Of a stretch of 64,000 bases of DNA, positions 33,551 through 42,165 are shown in pieces (position 1 is the stretch's first letter; each line of letters begins with the position of its first letter). Both the position numbers and the translations under genes were made by a program. The DNA comes from Lancefieldella parvula_C (GTDB lineage Bacteria > Actinomycetota > Coriobacteriia > Coriobacteriales > Atopobiaceae), in the NCBI RefSeq assembly GCF_000758945.1, contig NZ_JRND01000017.1:60406-124405 (forward strand), written 5' to 3'. A model generated the notes under the pieces. It was not told the origin of the DNA, searched no databases, and was given only the letters and a program-made list of their open reading frames with translations.

Positions 33551-34441
33551 CTACAGTGCACCTCTGACATGACCATGGGCTGCCTCGAGTTTAGCTTTAG
33601 CCTCGTCAACAGGCATCTGAGTCAGCAGCATGACAATCGCAAGTTTTGCATTACCGTCAGCCTGCTCAAGAGCCTGAGCTGCCTCTTCGCGAGTGCAACC
33701 AGTTGCTGCCATGGTAATGTTCTGCGCGCGAACTACCAGTTTCTTATTGGTCTGCTGCACGTCAACCATAAGATTCTGATATGCCTTACCCACGCCAACC
33801 ATAGAACCGGTTGAAATCATGTTCAGAATCATCTTCTGAGCAGTACCGGACTTAAGACGTGTAGAGCCTGTGAGCACCTCAGGTCCACAAGAAGGCTCAA
33901 TGGCAAGCTCTGCCTCTTTACCCACTTCAGAACCCTTATTGCAGGCAATAGCAACAGTCTTGCAGCCCAAAGAACGAGCATAGCGCAGGCCGCCAATAAC
34001 GTAAGGTGTGCGGCCACTAGCTGCAATTCCAATAGCAATATCGTTCTTGTTCAGACCAATCTTCTTGAACTCTTCTTCGCAAAGCTCAAGAGAATCTTCT
34101 GCGCCTTCAACTGCACGTACAAAGGCCTTCTCGCCACCGGCGATAAGACCAACAACCACGTCAGGAGAAACGCCAAAGGTAGGTGGGCACTCAACCGCGT
34201 CCAAAACGCCCAGACGGCCTGAGGTTCCAGCGCCAAAGTAGACAATTCTGCCGCCAGCTTCTAGCGAGGAAACTGCCCACTCAACTGCCTGTGCTACCTG
34301 CGGAAGAACCTCTTTGACGCCAGCTACCACGTTGAGGTCTTCCTGGTTCATAACGCTGACCAGCTCAAGCGGGGTCATCTGATCCAGGTCCATGGTGTTG
34401 GGGTTTCTTGTCTCGGTGACAAGTTTTGTTAAATCAATCAC
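33551..34441 (-). CDS. murQ: N-acetylmuramic acid 6-phosphate etherase
   Basis: Cleaves the D-lactyl ether of MurNAc-6P to give GlcNAc-6P. The 296-residue product has the SIS-domain signatures VYFGAGTSGRLGVLDAVECPPTFG and the catalytic region with AIGIAASGRTPYV, plus the C-terminal helical CUE-like part TGCTREEAAQAL. The start is a GTG at 34441 with AGAAGG seven bases upstream; a TTG further up has no site. It lies 35 bp after murR and before murP. Confidence 0.95.
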   Translation of the reverse strand: MIDLTKLVTETRNPNTMDLDQMTPLELVSVMNQEDLNVVAGVKEVLPQVAQAVEWAVSSLEAGGRIVYFGAGTSGRLGVLDAVECPPTFGVSPDVVVGLIAGGEKAFVRAVEGAEDSLELCEEEFKKIGLNKNDIAIGIAASGRTPYVIGGLRYARSLGCKTVAIACNKGSEVGKEAELAIEPSCGPEVLTGSTRLKSGTAQKMILNMISTGSMVGVGKAYQNLMVDVQQTNKKLVVRAQNITMAATGCTREEAAQALEQADGNAKLAIVMLLTQMPVDEAKAKLEAAHGHVRGAL

Positions 34442-34476
34442 GTTTTCACCTTCTGTGTTGTGATTTTTACGCAATA

Positions 34477-35391
34477 TTACGCAATAACGTCGTTGGCTGT
34501 ACCAGGCAAATCTTGGTCAGAAGAAAGCGTGTTGACACGTTCAGCTGAATCCAACTTGCCAATATAGTTTGTCGAGAAACGCTTAACGCTCTTCTCGTAA
34601 TTTCTATTTACATAGGCTGCAAAGAGCGCATCTACAACGTTGAGCTGGGCAATTCTTGAAGACATGGCGCCGCTTCTCATAATGTGCTCAGTCTCTGCAA
34701 CGCCCAAAACGTAGTCGGAGCGGTGAATGAGCTCTGAATCAATGCCACCGCGGGTAATGGCAACCACCTTGGCGCCGTTTGCCTTTGCAATCCAGGCACA
34801 CTCAATGGCTTCTCGCGTAAGGCCTGAGTAGCTGACCACAATAGCAAGATCTTCTCGCCCCATGTTTTTGGCGTAGAGCATCTGAGAGTGGTAATCGTCG
34901 CTCAAGTTGCAGTTAATGTTGAGGCGCATGAGTTTGAGCTGCAGGTCTCTTGCAACCAGAAGCGAAGCTCCCATGCCAAAGAGGCAGATGGAATGAGCTT
35001 GCATCATGAGTGAAACAACTGAGTCAACAACCTGAGCGTCAAGCAATTGCCTGGTAAGCTCCAGCGAAGAAATGTTCTTTGCAGTAACTTTTTCGATGAT
35101 CACATCAGTGGTGTCACCTGCGATAACGCCGCCGACAGCAATATCGTTGCTTTTGTTACTTACTGCCAGCTCGTAAATAAGCGCCTGCTGGAACTCTTTA
35201 TAGCCACCGCAGCCAAGCTTCTTGCAAAGCCTGACAACCGTTGATGCAGATGTATACGTTTGAGCTGCTAGTTTATGGATTGATTGACCAACTGCCGCTT
35301 CTGGATCCGACAGAATATAGTCGACTATATCGCGTTCAGCTGAACTAGCATTCTTGCGATACTCTTCCAGACGTAGACGAACACCTCTCAC
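34477..35391 (-). CDS. murR: RpiR-family transcriptional regulator, MurR-like
   Basis: A 304-residue regulator with an N-terminal helix-turn-helix (about 1-78; SIHKLAAQTYTSASTVVRLCKKLG) and a C-terminal SIS sugar-phosphate domain (about 120-260; FGMGASLLVARDL and VVSYSGLTREAIE). MurR of E. coli represses murQP until MurNAc-6P binds. Start is a GTG at 35391 with GGAGGTGATTGC before it. It heads the murR-murQ message, is separate from murP by a 257-bp spacer, and probably controls all of 30.5-37.9 kb. Confidence 0.92.
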   Translation of the reverse strand: MRGVRLRLEEYRKNASSAERDIVDYILSDPEAAVGQSIHKLAAQTYTSASTVVRLCKKLGCGGYKEFQQALIYELAVSNKSNDIAVGGVIAGDTTDVIIEKVTAKNISSLELTRQLLDAQVVDSVVSLMMQAHSICLFGMGASLLVARDLQLKLMRLNINCNLSDDYHSQMLYAKNMGREDLAIVVSYSGLTREAIECAWIAKANGAKVVAITRGGIDSELIHRSDYVLGVAETEHIMRSGAMSSRIAQLNVVDALFAAYVNRNYEKSVKRFSTNYIGKLDSAERVNTLSSDQDLPGTANDVIA

Positions 35392-35418
35392 GCAATCACC
35401 TCCGGCCGTCCAGTTGAC

Positions 35419-35445
35419 TAAAACGTTTGACTATATTGTTTCACG
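35419..35445. promoter_or_regulatory. Operator-like region upstream of murR
   Basis: Contains the palindromic core AAACGTTT (35421-35428) flanked by GACTA repeats, and ATTGTTTCACG (35435-35445), the motif shared with the murP upstream region. LacI/CcpA-type operators often have an AAACGTTT core. Inference only. Confidence 0.4.
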
Positions 35446-35741
35446 ATGCCATAAAAATTTCATCTGTAAAGTAGGCAGTGCCGTAAACGGTAGTATTGCA
35501 TGCGCAAGTGTAAGCGCGCTCAATGCGCGTTGCATGCGCGACTGCTCATGTTTTCCCAGTATAATGCGGGGACAATTGTCGCAAAAAACTGAGCCTTGAT
35601 TTGGGTACGTTACTATCACTTCATAAAAACTTTTACTATCGAGTAGACATTTGACCACGTAAAACCTGATTAAAATATTTCATCTTTGCCTAAAAAATTC
35701 AAATTTAGATACCATTGACAGCTTTTTTGATACCACTCGCA
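35446..35741. other. Spacer between murR and the serine hydrolase
   Basis: No gene supported in 35392-35879. It contains repeated TTGCATGCGC words (35492-35535), a direct repeat GATACCA (35708 and 35730), and further on the palindrome at 35742 and the inverted arms TGATGA/TCATCA near 35793. Confidence 0.45.
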
Positions 35742-35755
35742 GTACGTTAACGTAC
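35742..35755. promoter_or_regulatory. Perfect 14-bp palindrome upstream of the serine hydrolase
   Basis: GTACGTTAACGTAC, a perfect palindrome 125 bp before the start codon. Candidate operator. Confidence 0.4.
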
Positions 35756-35879
35756 CCATTATTTCATCTTGGACAAACTAGCTGCAATTTTGATGAAACG
35801 CACGTCATCATAAGCGCAAATTATCTCAGCCAATTGAGATAGCAGGTGTTTCACCTAAGGCAAAACCGAAGGAGACGAT

Positions 35880-37877
35880 ATGCGCACCAACGAAGATTTG
35901 CACCAGAATCAAAACGCTCACTCTGAGCACTCATCTAACGCAGGCTCCCCTGCTGGGCAGACCAGAAGGCAATTTCTGAGCAGAAGTGCTCTTGGTCTAG
36001 CCGCTCTAGCAGGTCTTGGCCTTACCGCCTGCCAGACAAAGGGTGGCGCAACTGCTGCTAAGGGAACCGCAAAGAAAGTTGACTCCGTAGACGGAACCTT
36101 CCAGTACGAGAAGGTCTTCCCTGTTCTAAACGACAACGAGGCATTTGACGACTCTCTTGTTACCAACCAGCTCAACAGCTTTGTTTGCTTTGCTGGTCAG
36201 GGCACCGTCTATGTAAAGAGCTCCGAGCCTCAGAGCTTTGCGCTCTTTGTAAACGGTCACCAGGTTCCAACCGACAAGCTTGACGGCTCTTCCTGGAACC
36301 AGATTGACATCTCTGACGTAACCGTCAACGGCGATAACCGCCTGCAGGTCAGCACCGTTAAAGAGACTCAGGCAACCTTTGAGGTCAAGATTGGCTACCC
36401 AACCCTTATTGACGGCACCAAGGATTACGCTGACAACGACAACTTTAAGCTGATTGACCAGATCATCAACGCAGAGATTGCCAACGGCTTCACCTCTGCT
36501 CAGCTGGTTGTTACCAGGTACGGCAAGATTATCAAAAAGACCAACTACGGTAACGTCAATTCTTACAACAAGGACGGCTCTCGCATCAAAGATGGCAAGG
36601 CTGTTGACGACAACACCCTCTATGACCTGGCTTCTAACACAAAGATGTATGCCACTAACCTAGCAATTGAGAAACTGGTTACCGACGGTCAGCTGGACGT
36701 TTCCAAGAAGGTTCAGGAGTACATTCCAGACTTCAAGGACCAGGAGGGCGATAAGATCCTGGGCAAGAACGAGCTTACCGTTCGTGAGATTCTTGAGCAC
36801 CAGGCTGGATTCCCACCAGATCCTCAGTACCACAACCGCAACTACAACCCAGAGAAGCCTGACGATCCACAGCCAAACGCAAACCAGAAGCTGTACTCTC
36901 AGAATCGCGACGAGATTCTGCAGAAGATTATCGAGACTCCTCTGCAGTACGTCCCAGGTACCAAGACTGCCTATTCCGACGTAGACTACATGCTCCTTGG
37001 TTTTATCATTGAGAAGATCACCAATAAGCGCCTTGACCAGTACGTTAAGGAAGCTCTTTATGAGCCACTGGGACTCAAGAACGTCACGTTCAACCCACTG
37101 GACAACGGCTTCAAGGCTGACGGAATCGCAGCTACCGAGCTTAACGGCAACACCCGCGACGGTCTCATTACCTTTGACAACATGCGTACCGACACCATTC
37201 AGGGTACGGTCCATGACGAGAAGGCCTACTATGCCATGGGTGGTATCTCTGGTCACGCTGGTCTGTTTGCCAACGCTTCCGACCTGGCTGTTCTTGTCCA
37301 GACCGTTATGAACCGTGGTGGCTACGGAAACACCATGCTCTTCAGCGAGGACGTTCACGATCAGTTTATCAAGCCAAAGGACACCAGCGTCACCTACGGT
37401 TTGGGCTGGAGGCGTAAGGGTCACATTGGCTACCAGTGGGCCTTCTCGCCAATTGCAAACGCTGCAACCGTTGGCCACACCGGCTGGACCGGCACACTTA
37501 CTGTCATCGACGTCTACAACAACACCAGCTTGGTGCTGCTCACCAATACCAAGAACTCGCCTGTCATTGACAACAAGGTCAATCCTAACGACTTTGTGGG
37601 AAACCACTTCCTGACCGGTGGCTACGGAGTTGTTTCTACGCTGGCATTTGATGGCCTCGACGACGCAAACGCCGAGGGCAACAACGCCAAGCTCATGGAC
37701 ATGGTTATTGCCAAGTACAAGCTCATTCAGGCCGAGGCAGATTATCAGACTGACCCCGATAAGGCTTCCCTGAAGGCATTGCTTGAGGTCTGCGACCAGA
37801 GGAAAGACTCCAAGGTTATCAAGGACTTCCAGGCAAGCGATCTGTACAAGACCATCTCGGAGTTTGTTGGTAAGTAA
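35880..37877 (+). CDS. Tat-exported lipoprotein, serine beta-lactamase fold (PBP4B/AmiE-like)
   Basis: A 665-residue serine hydrolase of the beta-lactamase/penicillin-binding fold. The N-terminus has a twin-arginine signal (TRRQFLSRSALG) and a lipobox LTAC, so it should be folded before export and lipid-anchored outside. Residues about 75-180 form an extra beta-rich domain; the catalytic domain has SxxK in ASNTKMYA (Ser near 253), YSD as the YxN-like motif, and GHTGW near the end as the HTG-like motif. Adjacent to murR-murQ-murP-mupG; Bacillus and E. coli carry fold relatives (AmiE/YbbE, YfeW) beside their mur genes, so a role in peptide removal from peptidoglycan fragments is likely. ATG 35880 follows GAAGGAGACGAT. 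Confidence 0.82.
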   Translation: MRTNEDLHQNQNAHSEHSSNAGSPAGQTRRQFLSRSALGLAALAGLGLTACQTKGGATAAKGTAKKVDSVDGTFQYEKVFPVLNDNEAFDDSLVTNQLNSFVCFAGQGTVYVKSSEPQSFALFVNGHQVPTDKLDGSSWNQIDISDVTVNGDNRLQVSTVKETQATFEVKIGYPTLIDGTKDYADNDNFKLIDQIINAEIANGFTSAQLVVTRYGKIIKKTNYGNVNSYNKDGSRIKDGKAVDDNTLYDLASNTKMYATNLAIEKLVTDGQLDVSKKVQEYIPDFKDQEGDKILGKNELTVREILEHQAGFPPDPQYHNRNYNPEKPDDPQPNANQKLYSQNRDEILQKIIETPLQYVPGTKTAYSDVDYMLLGFIIEKITNKRLDQYVKEALYEPLGLKNVTFNPLDNGFKADGIAATELNGNTRDGLITFDNMRTDTIQGTVHDEKAYYAMGGISGHAGLFANASDLAVLVQTVMNRGGYGNTMLFSEDVHDQFIKPKDTSVTYGLGWRRKGHIGYQWAFSPIANAATVGHTGWTGTLTVIDVYNNTSLVLLTNTKNSPVIDNKVNPNDFVGNHFLTGGYGVVSTLAFDGLDDANAEGNNAKLMDMVIAKYKLIQAEADYQTDPDKASLKALLEVCDQRKDSKVIKDFQASDLYKTISEFVGK

Positions 37878-37982
37878 AGCTCGTGTAAACAAGCTGCGAA
37901 GCGGGAATAAACGCAGTACACGAACAAGGTACGATACACATCTTGTCTAGCAACGGCCCTCTCCTCCGTCTAGACACACCAA

Positions 37983-38019
37983 AGCCCGGATGCTATTGCG
38001 CGGCATCCGGGCTCTTTTT
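37983..38019 (+). terminator. Terminator after the serine hydrolase
   Basis: An 11-bp stem AGCCCGGATGC (37983-37993) with GCATCCGGGCT (38003-38013), then CTTTTTG. Confidence 0.93.
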
Positions 38020-38096
38020 GTGCGCACGTGCGCGCATGCTGGGATTTCGAGTGCGCGGGTTTCTCGCCAGCTACACGGCAGGCGGGCGCGCCGCGA

Positions 38097-38214
38097 GCCT
38101 GAAAAGTGCAAAGAATCTGTATTTGAGCCACCGATTCTTTGTCAAAATCAGGCAAATCCACAGTTTCTTTAACGTTTTCAGGCAGAATTTACAGATTCTT
38201 TGCAGAAATCAGGC
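38097..38214 (+). repeat. 118-bp interspersed structured repeat, copy 2
   Basis: Second copy of the repeat at 5322 and 60837, same length and orientation. Between its ends the sequence matches copy 3 best from about 38145 on (CCACAGTTTCTTT). It lies between convergent genes, 47 bp from the FMN reductase stop, preceded by a GGGTTTCTCGCCAG motif at 38058. Confidence 0.9.
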
Positions 38215-38261
38215 ACGCTTTGCGGTCACGAGCTTGCAGGTGCGTTCGCCGGGCACGCAAC

Positions 38262-38810
38262 TTACAGTGCGGCGAGAAAATCATCTGCTTGCTGGGCAAT
38301 TGCCTCGTAAACCTCGGGTTCTGGCTCCCAAGTTCCCTCAGTCCAAGCGGTAACAGGAAGCGAGAAGCCATTGAACGGCTCAACTGGCTTAGTGCGCAGG
38401 GCCAGGAACTGCTGCTTTACCACGGCGAGCGATCCTGCAGTCTTGTTTCGGCCGCCAACGCCACTTGCAGTGACAACCTTGCCAGCAATGGCGGTCTCGG
38501 ACTTCTTCTCGTAATCGGAAGTGAGCGGACGGCTCAGCCAGTCCAAGATGTTCTTAACGGTGCCGGGAATGCTGTAGTTGTACTCCGGAGTAAAGAGCCA
38601 TACGCCATCGGCAGCCATAACCGCGTCCCTGACTTTTTGGACACCTTCAGGAGCTGGGAATTCTTCGTCCTGGTTAAGCAGAGGAACGTTCAGAACGTCA
38701 ACGACCTCAATCTCCGCCTTGCCTTCGAGTGCCTTTGCTGCAACCTGACTCAGCGTCTTATTGAACGAATTCTTTCGGCCAGAACCGATGATAAATACAA
38801 TTTTCTTCAT
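38262..38810 (-). CDS. NADPH-dependent FMN reductase/quinone reductase
   Basis: A 182-residue flavodoxin-like oxidoreductase. The phosphate-binding loop IIGSGRKNSFNKTL is at the N-terminus and the family signature TPEYNYSIPGTVKNILDWLS is near residue 75. Members reduce FMN, quinones or azo compounds with NAD(P)H. ATG 38810 follows GAGAGGTCTGCTT. It appears monocistronic. Confidence 0.88.
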   Translation of the reverse strand: MKKIVFIIGSGRKNSFNKTLSQVAAKALEGKAEIEVVDVLNVPLLNQDEEFPAPEGVQKVRDAVMAADGVWLFTPEYNYSIPGTVKNILDWLSRPLTSDYEKKSETAIAGKVVTASGVGGRNKTAGSLAVVKQQFLALRTKPVEPFNGFSLPVTAWTEGTWEPEPEVYEAIAQQADDFLAAL

Positions 38811-38910
38811 AAGCAGACCTCTCCGCGAATGCTGTGTAAATAAAAATCATGCACGAGCAAATCTGCCCGTACATGATTTGTGTACCCAAACGTTAGCTCT
38901 GTAGTCGTAT

Positions 38911-39480
38911 TTAACAGAAGTCCGAGAAATTCACACAGCTCTCAAGCGCTTTTACCACCTGCTCAAGACCGGTGAGGTCTTCCTGGGTGAATCGAGCCAC
39001 GCTCGGACTATCAATGTCCAGCACGCCAACTACCTGGTTATCCTTGACGATAGGAACGACCACCTCAGAGTTTGATGCAGAGTCGCATGCAATATGTCCC
39101 GGGAACTGATGCACGTCCTCTACCAGCTGACTTGTCTTTGTTTCCGCAGCCGTACCGCACACTCCCCGACCAAACGGAATGCGCACACAGGCAACTTTGC
39201 CCTGAAACGACCCCAAGCGCAGCTCGGGAGTGCGCGGCTCGTGGGCGCTTGGGGCCGCGCCCGGTTCCAAGTCCGAACCCGCGCCCGGTTCCACGCCCGA
39301 ACCCGCGTCCGGCTCCGCACGCGTCACTGTCACAGAATCTACCAGGTAGAACCCCACCCAGTTGATGTCGTCGAGAGCGTCCCACAGAAGGGCGGCAGCG
39401 TTGGACAACACCGGCAGCCAATGAGCATCAACCTCGGCAAGCGAGACAATCTGTTTTGCAAGTAAACCGTAATCAGTCAT
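38911..39480 (-). CDS. msrC: Free methionine-(R)-sulfoxide reductase (GAF domain)
   Basis: GAF-fold enzyme that reduces free Met-R-sulfoxide. The 189-residue product has the catalytic cysteines in ACVRIPFGRGVCGTAA and GHIACDSASNSEVVVP and the opening WVGFYLVD. An insertion of about 30 residues rich in Glu, Pro, Gly and Ala (about 54-85) interrupts the fold and comes from a 24-bp DNA repeat; without it the length is that of the usual 155-165. The ATG is 2 bp after the gloA stop, so translation is probably coupled. Confidence 0.9.
   Translation of the reverse strand: MTDYGLLAKQIVSLAEVDAHWLPVLSNAAALLWDALDDINWVGFYLVDSVTVTRAEPDAGSGVEPGAGSDLEPGAAPSAHEPRTPELRLGSFQGKVACVRIPFGRGVCGTAAETKTSQLVEDVHQFPGHIACDSASNSEVVVPIVKDNQVVGVLDIDSPSVARFTQEDLTGLEQVVKALESCVNFSDFC
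39256..39323. repeat. In-frame 24-bp minisatellite within msrC
   Basis: Nearly three 24-bp units (39256-39279, 39280-39303, partial to 39323) with core GCGCCCGGTTCCA. Because 24 is a multiple of three, copy-number change would lengthen or shorten the protein without shifting frame. Confidence 0.85.
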
Positions 39481-39482
39481 GT

Positions 39483-39851
39483 TTACTTCTCTGGCAGAAT
39501 CTCAATCCAGCATCCATCAGGATCTGCGATGAAGTAGAGACCCATCTTTGGGTTCTCTTTAACAATGCAGCCCATCTCCTCGTGAAGTGCGTGGAACGCA
39601 TCAAAATCGTCAACGCGGAACGCAATGTGAGTGTCTTTTCCGCCGTTATCGTAAGGGTCTACCCAACCGCGGTTCCACGTGAGCTCCAGCTCAAAAGGAG
39701 ACCAGTCGTTTACCAAAAACGTGTTGGTCCAAGAACCGTCCTCTGGTCCCTTAACACGGTCAACGCGAAATCCCAAAGCCTTCTTGTAGAACTCGACGGT
39801 TTTCTCGTTATCCAAAACATGAGTGCAGCGGTGAACAAAACGTGCCTGCAT
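39483..39851 (-). CDS. gloA: Lactoylglutathione lyase-like VOC protein (glyoxalase I)
   Basis: A 122-residue vicinal-oxygen-chelate protein, length typical of bacterial glyoxalase I. Metal ligand candidates are the His in HRCTHVLDN, Glu in FELELTWN, His in DTHIAFRVDD and Glu in WIEILPEK. Glyoxalase I isomerises the hemithioacetal of methylglyoxal and a thiol; the thiol used here is unknown. It is followed directly by msrC, so the two form a small stress operon. ATG 39851 follows AAGGAGGATTT. Confidence 0.82.
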   Translation of the reverse strand: MQARFVHRCTHVLDNEKTVEFYKKALGFRVDRVKGPEDGSWTNTFLVNDWSPFELELTWNRGWVDPYDNGGKDTHIAFRVDDFDAFHALHEEMGCIVKENPKMGLYFIADPDGCWIEILPEK

Positions 39852-39868
39852 AAATCCTCCTTTGATAT

Positions 39869-39900
39869 CGAGAAACCCCGCAGCTAGACGGGGTTTCTCG
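39869..39900 (-). terminator. Hairpin between pepF and gloA
   Basis: A perfect 12-bp stem CGAGAAACCCCG (39869-39880) with CGGGGTTTCTCG (39889-39900), made of two inverted partial copies of the TGGCGAGAAACCC motif. The T-run on the minus strand is weak (GGTTTCTCG), so it may be a poor terminator for pepF. Confidence 0.6.
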
Positions 39901-39998
39901 CCATGTGAACTACGTGCTGGTAGATGGACTGCCAGCGGAAATCGCGCTTGGTCCGCGGCCGCCCGGCCGTGCGCCCGACTGCGTGCGCCGACTCCCCG

Positions 39999-41792
39999 CT
40001 AGTTGAGCTCCTGCTCAAGCTGGTCGACAAGCTCGCCAAAGTACTTGAGCGCAGCGTTAACGGGGTCTGGAGTGGCCATATCAACGCCAGCGCCGCGAAG
40101 CAGCTCAATTGGGGTCTTGGAGCAGCCGCCGGAGAGGTAGCCAATGTAGTCCTTGACCGCAGGCTCGCCCTCGGAAAGGATGCGCTGGGACAGGGCAATA
40201 GCTGCCGAGAAACCAATGCAGTACTGGTAGACATAGAAGTTGTAGTAGAAGTGAGGGATGCGCGACCACTCTAGCTTAATCTCTTCGTCCAGCTCAATGC
40301 CAGGTCCAAAGTACTCTGCGCAAAGCTTGCCGTAGCGCTCAGAGAGAACCTCGGCGTTCAGAGCCACACCGTCAGCGTTCATCTGGCTGATATCACGCTC
40401 AAACTCGGCAAACATGCACTGGCGATAGATGGTGCCACGGAAGCCCTCGAGGAAGTGGTTGAGGATGTACGCATGACGGGCAGGATTGGTCTCGTGCTCA
40501 AGCAGGTAGTGTGAGAGCAGCGCCTCGTTGCAGGTAGATGCAACCTCTGCAACAAAAATGGAGTAGTCAGAGTAGGTAATCTCCTGGTTGTGGGACGAGA
40601 AATACGTGTGCAGGGAGTGGCCCATCTCGTGAATAAGGGTGTAGACGTCGTCAAGACCGCCCTGGAAGTTGAGGAGCATAACGGGGTTCATACCCTTACC
40701 ACCTGCGGAATAAGCACCGGAGCGCTTACCTGGGGTTTCGTACACGTCAACCCAACGGCTCTCCAGGCCCTTTTTGACCAGGCTGACGTACTCCTCGCCC
40801 ATAGGTGCCAGAGCCTTAATAATAAGGTCGCAAGCCTCCTCGTAGGTAAACTTCATGTCAACATCGTCAACAAGAGGAGTGTAGACGTCCCAGAAGTGCA
40901 GCTCATCCAAGCCCATAACGCGCTTGCGCAGGTCAACGTACTTGTAGAACGCTGGGAAGTTCTGGTGAACGGCGTCAATCAGGTTGTTGTAGACCTCAAC
41001 AGGAATCTCGTTCTCTGCAAGAGCAGCCTCAAGGGAGCTTGCATACTTTCTAGATGACGAGAAGAACTGCAGGTTCTTAACCTGGCTGGTCAGAATTGCA
41101 GCGGAAGTGTTGCGGAACTCGCCAAAGCGGCTGTAGAGCTGTTTGAATGCAGACTCGCGCAGGACGCGGTCAGCATCCATCAGCAGAGGAACAAATGAAC
41201 CGCTGGTTAGCTTATGAGTCTTGCCCTCAGAGTCAACTGCGTCATCGAAGGTAAGGTCCGCGTCATCAAACATAGAGAAGATATTGGTTGGCTGAACAGC
41301 AAGCTCTTCAGCACGTGCCAGCAGCGCTTCTTCCTCAGCAGAAAGGGTGTGCTCACGCTGGTTCAAGATCTTGTTGAGCTTACGACGATAAAACTCAAGA
41401 GCTGGAACCTCTGCATAGAACTTCTCGACAGATTCTGCTGGAATGGCAAGAAGCTCTGCGGCAAACCAAGAAGTTGCCTCGCCAACCTGCGTATATGCGC
41501 TGGTAGCGTTTGCAACGTATGCCTGATACTTGGCCACGCGAGTATCTTCGTCGCTCTTGCGCTCTGCGTAGTTGATAATCTTGTAGAGCAGAAGAGTCAT
41601 CTGGTCCTCAAGCTGCAGGAACTCCAGAAGAGCCTGAGCGGAGGTAGAGATCTTGCCCTTGAACGCAAGCAGCTTTGGACAGTAAGCCTTAAGCTCCTCG
41701 AGTCCAGCCTCAAATGCCTCATCGCTGGGGAACATTGAGGACAGGTCCCACTTATATTTGCTGTCAATTTCTTCGCGAGACTCGTATGCCAT
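39999..41792 (-). CDS. pepF: Oligoendopeptidase F
   Basis: M3-family zinc metallopeptidase that cuts oligopeptides in the cytoplasm. The 597-residue product has the N-terminal helical PepF domain and the zinc motif HEMGH in LIHEMGHSLHTYF, with the downstream Glu in FVAEVASTCNE. ATG 41792 (MAYESREEIDSKYKWDL) follows AAAGGAAGGCTC; longer in-frame starts to 41903 lack a site. It is probably monocistronic. Confidence 0.95.
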   Translation of the reverse strand: MAYESREEIDSKYKWDLSSMFPSDEAFEAGLEELKAYCPKLLAFKGKISTSAQALLEFLQLEDQMTLLLYKIINYAERKSDEDTRVAKYQAYVANATSAYTQVGEATSWFAAELLAIPAESVEKFYAEVPALEFYRRKLNKILNQREHTLSAEEEALLARAEELAVQPTNIFSMFDDADLTFDDAVDSEGKTHKLTSGSFVPLLMDADRVLRESAFKQLYSRFGEFRNTSAAILTSQVKNLQFFSSSRKYASSLEAALAENEIPVEVYNNLIDAVHQNFPAFYKYVDLRKRVMGLDELHFWDVYTPLVDDVDMKFTYEEACDLIIKALAPMGEEYVSLVKKGLESRWVDVYETPGKRSGAYSAGGKGMNPVMLLNFQGGLDDVYTLIHEMGHSLHTYFSSHNQEITYSDYSIFVAEVASTCNEALLSHYLLEHETNPARHAYILNHFLEGFRGTIYRQCMFAEFERDISQMNADGVALNAEVLSERYGKLCAEYFGPGIELDEEIKLEWSRIPHFYYNFYVYQYCIGFSAAIALSQRILSEGEPAVKDYIGYLSGGCSKTPIELLRGAGVDMATPDPVNAALKYFGELVDQLEQELN

Positions 41793-42165
41793 GAGCCTTC
41801 CTTTCTTGACCGGGTCAGTATGCTGTCCTGTTGTCATCAGTGGAGAAGTTACGTCCACAAAATGTGAGCGTTCAAACTTCACATAATCCTGAGTATACAG
41901 CACGACTATTTAACGCTACTTAGTGTCTCATATCAGCAAGATTTTATATAGCGAGGACAGGCTATGTACATCTGTACGTAACTTTGCAGGAGTATGGCAC
42001 TCATGCGGCAAGTTAAGTGGGTAATACACTGGACAGTTAAAAGTTCGTCTCCTATTAAACTTGCTGAAAGTTGAGTCACAGCTTGGACTTGATATGCGCA
42101 GATAGTAAACCGCATTAAGTAATTGTTGTTTTGACTCAAGTGAGTTCACTGTTTGGGAGACGTCT
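41793..42165. other. Spacer at the left edge of the accessory island
   Basis: No gene supported. AT-rich; it contains AAGTGGGT-N7-TGGACAGT at 42015-42037, which recurs with the same spacing at 48058-48080 upstream of another plus-strand gene, and an inverted pair CGTCTCC/GGAGACG whose right arm overlaps the ribosome-binding site of the next gene. Confidence 0.5.

Noticed and set aside
36660..37892. 410-codon minus-strand frame opposite the serine hydrolase
   Set aside because: Antisense shadow; Val/Leu-rich with no family character.
41904..42150. Complete insertion sequence at the island edge
   Set aside because: Only a short gapped motif, no transposase remnant or full inverted repeats.
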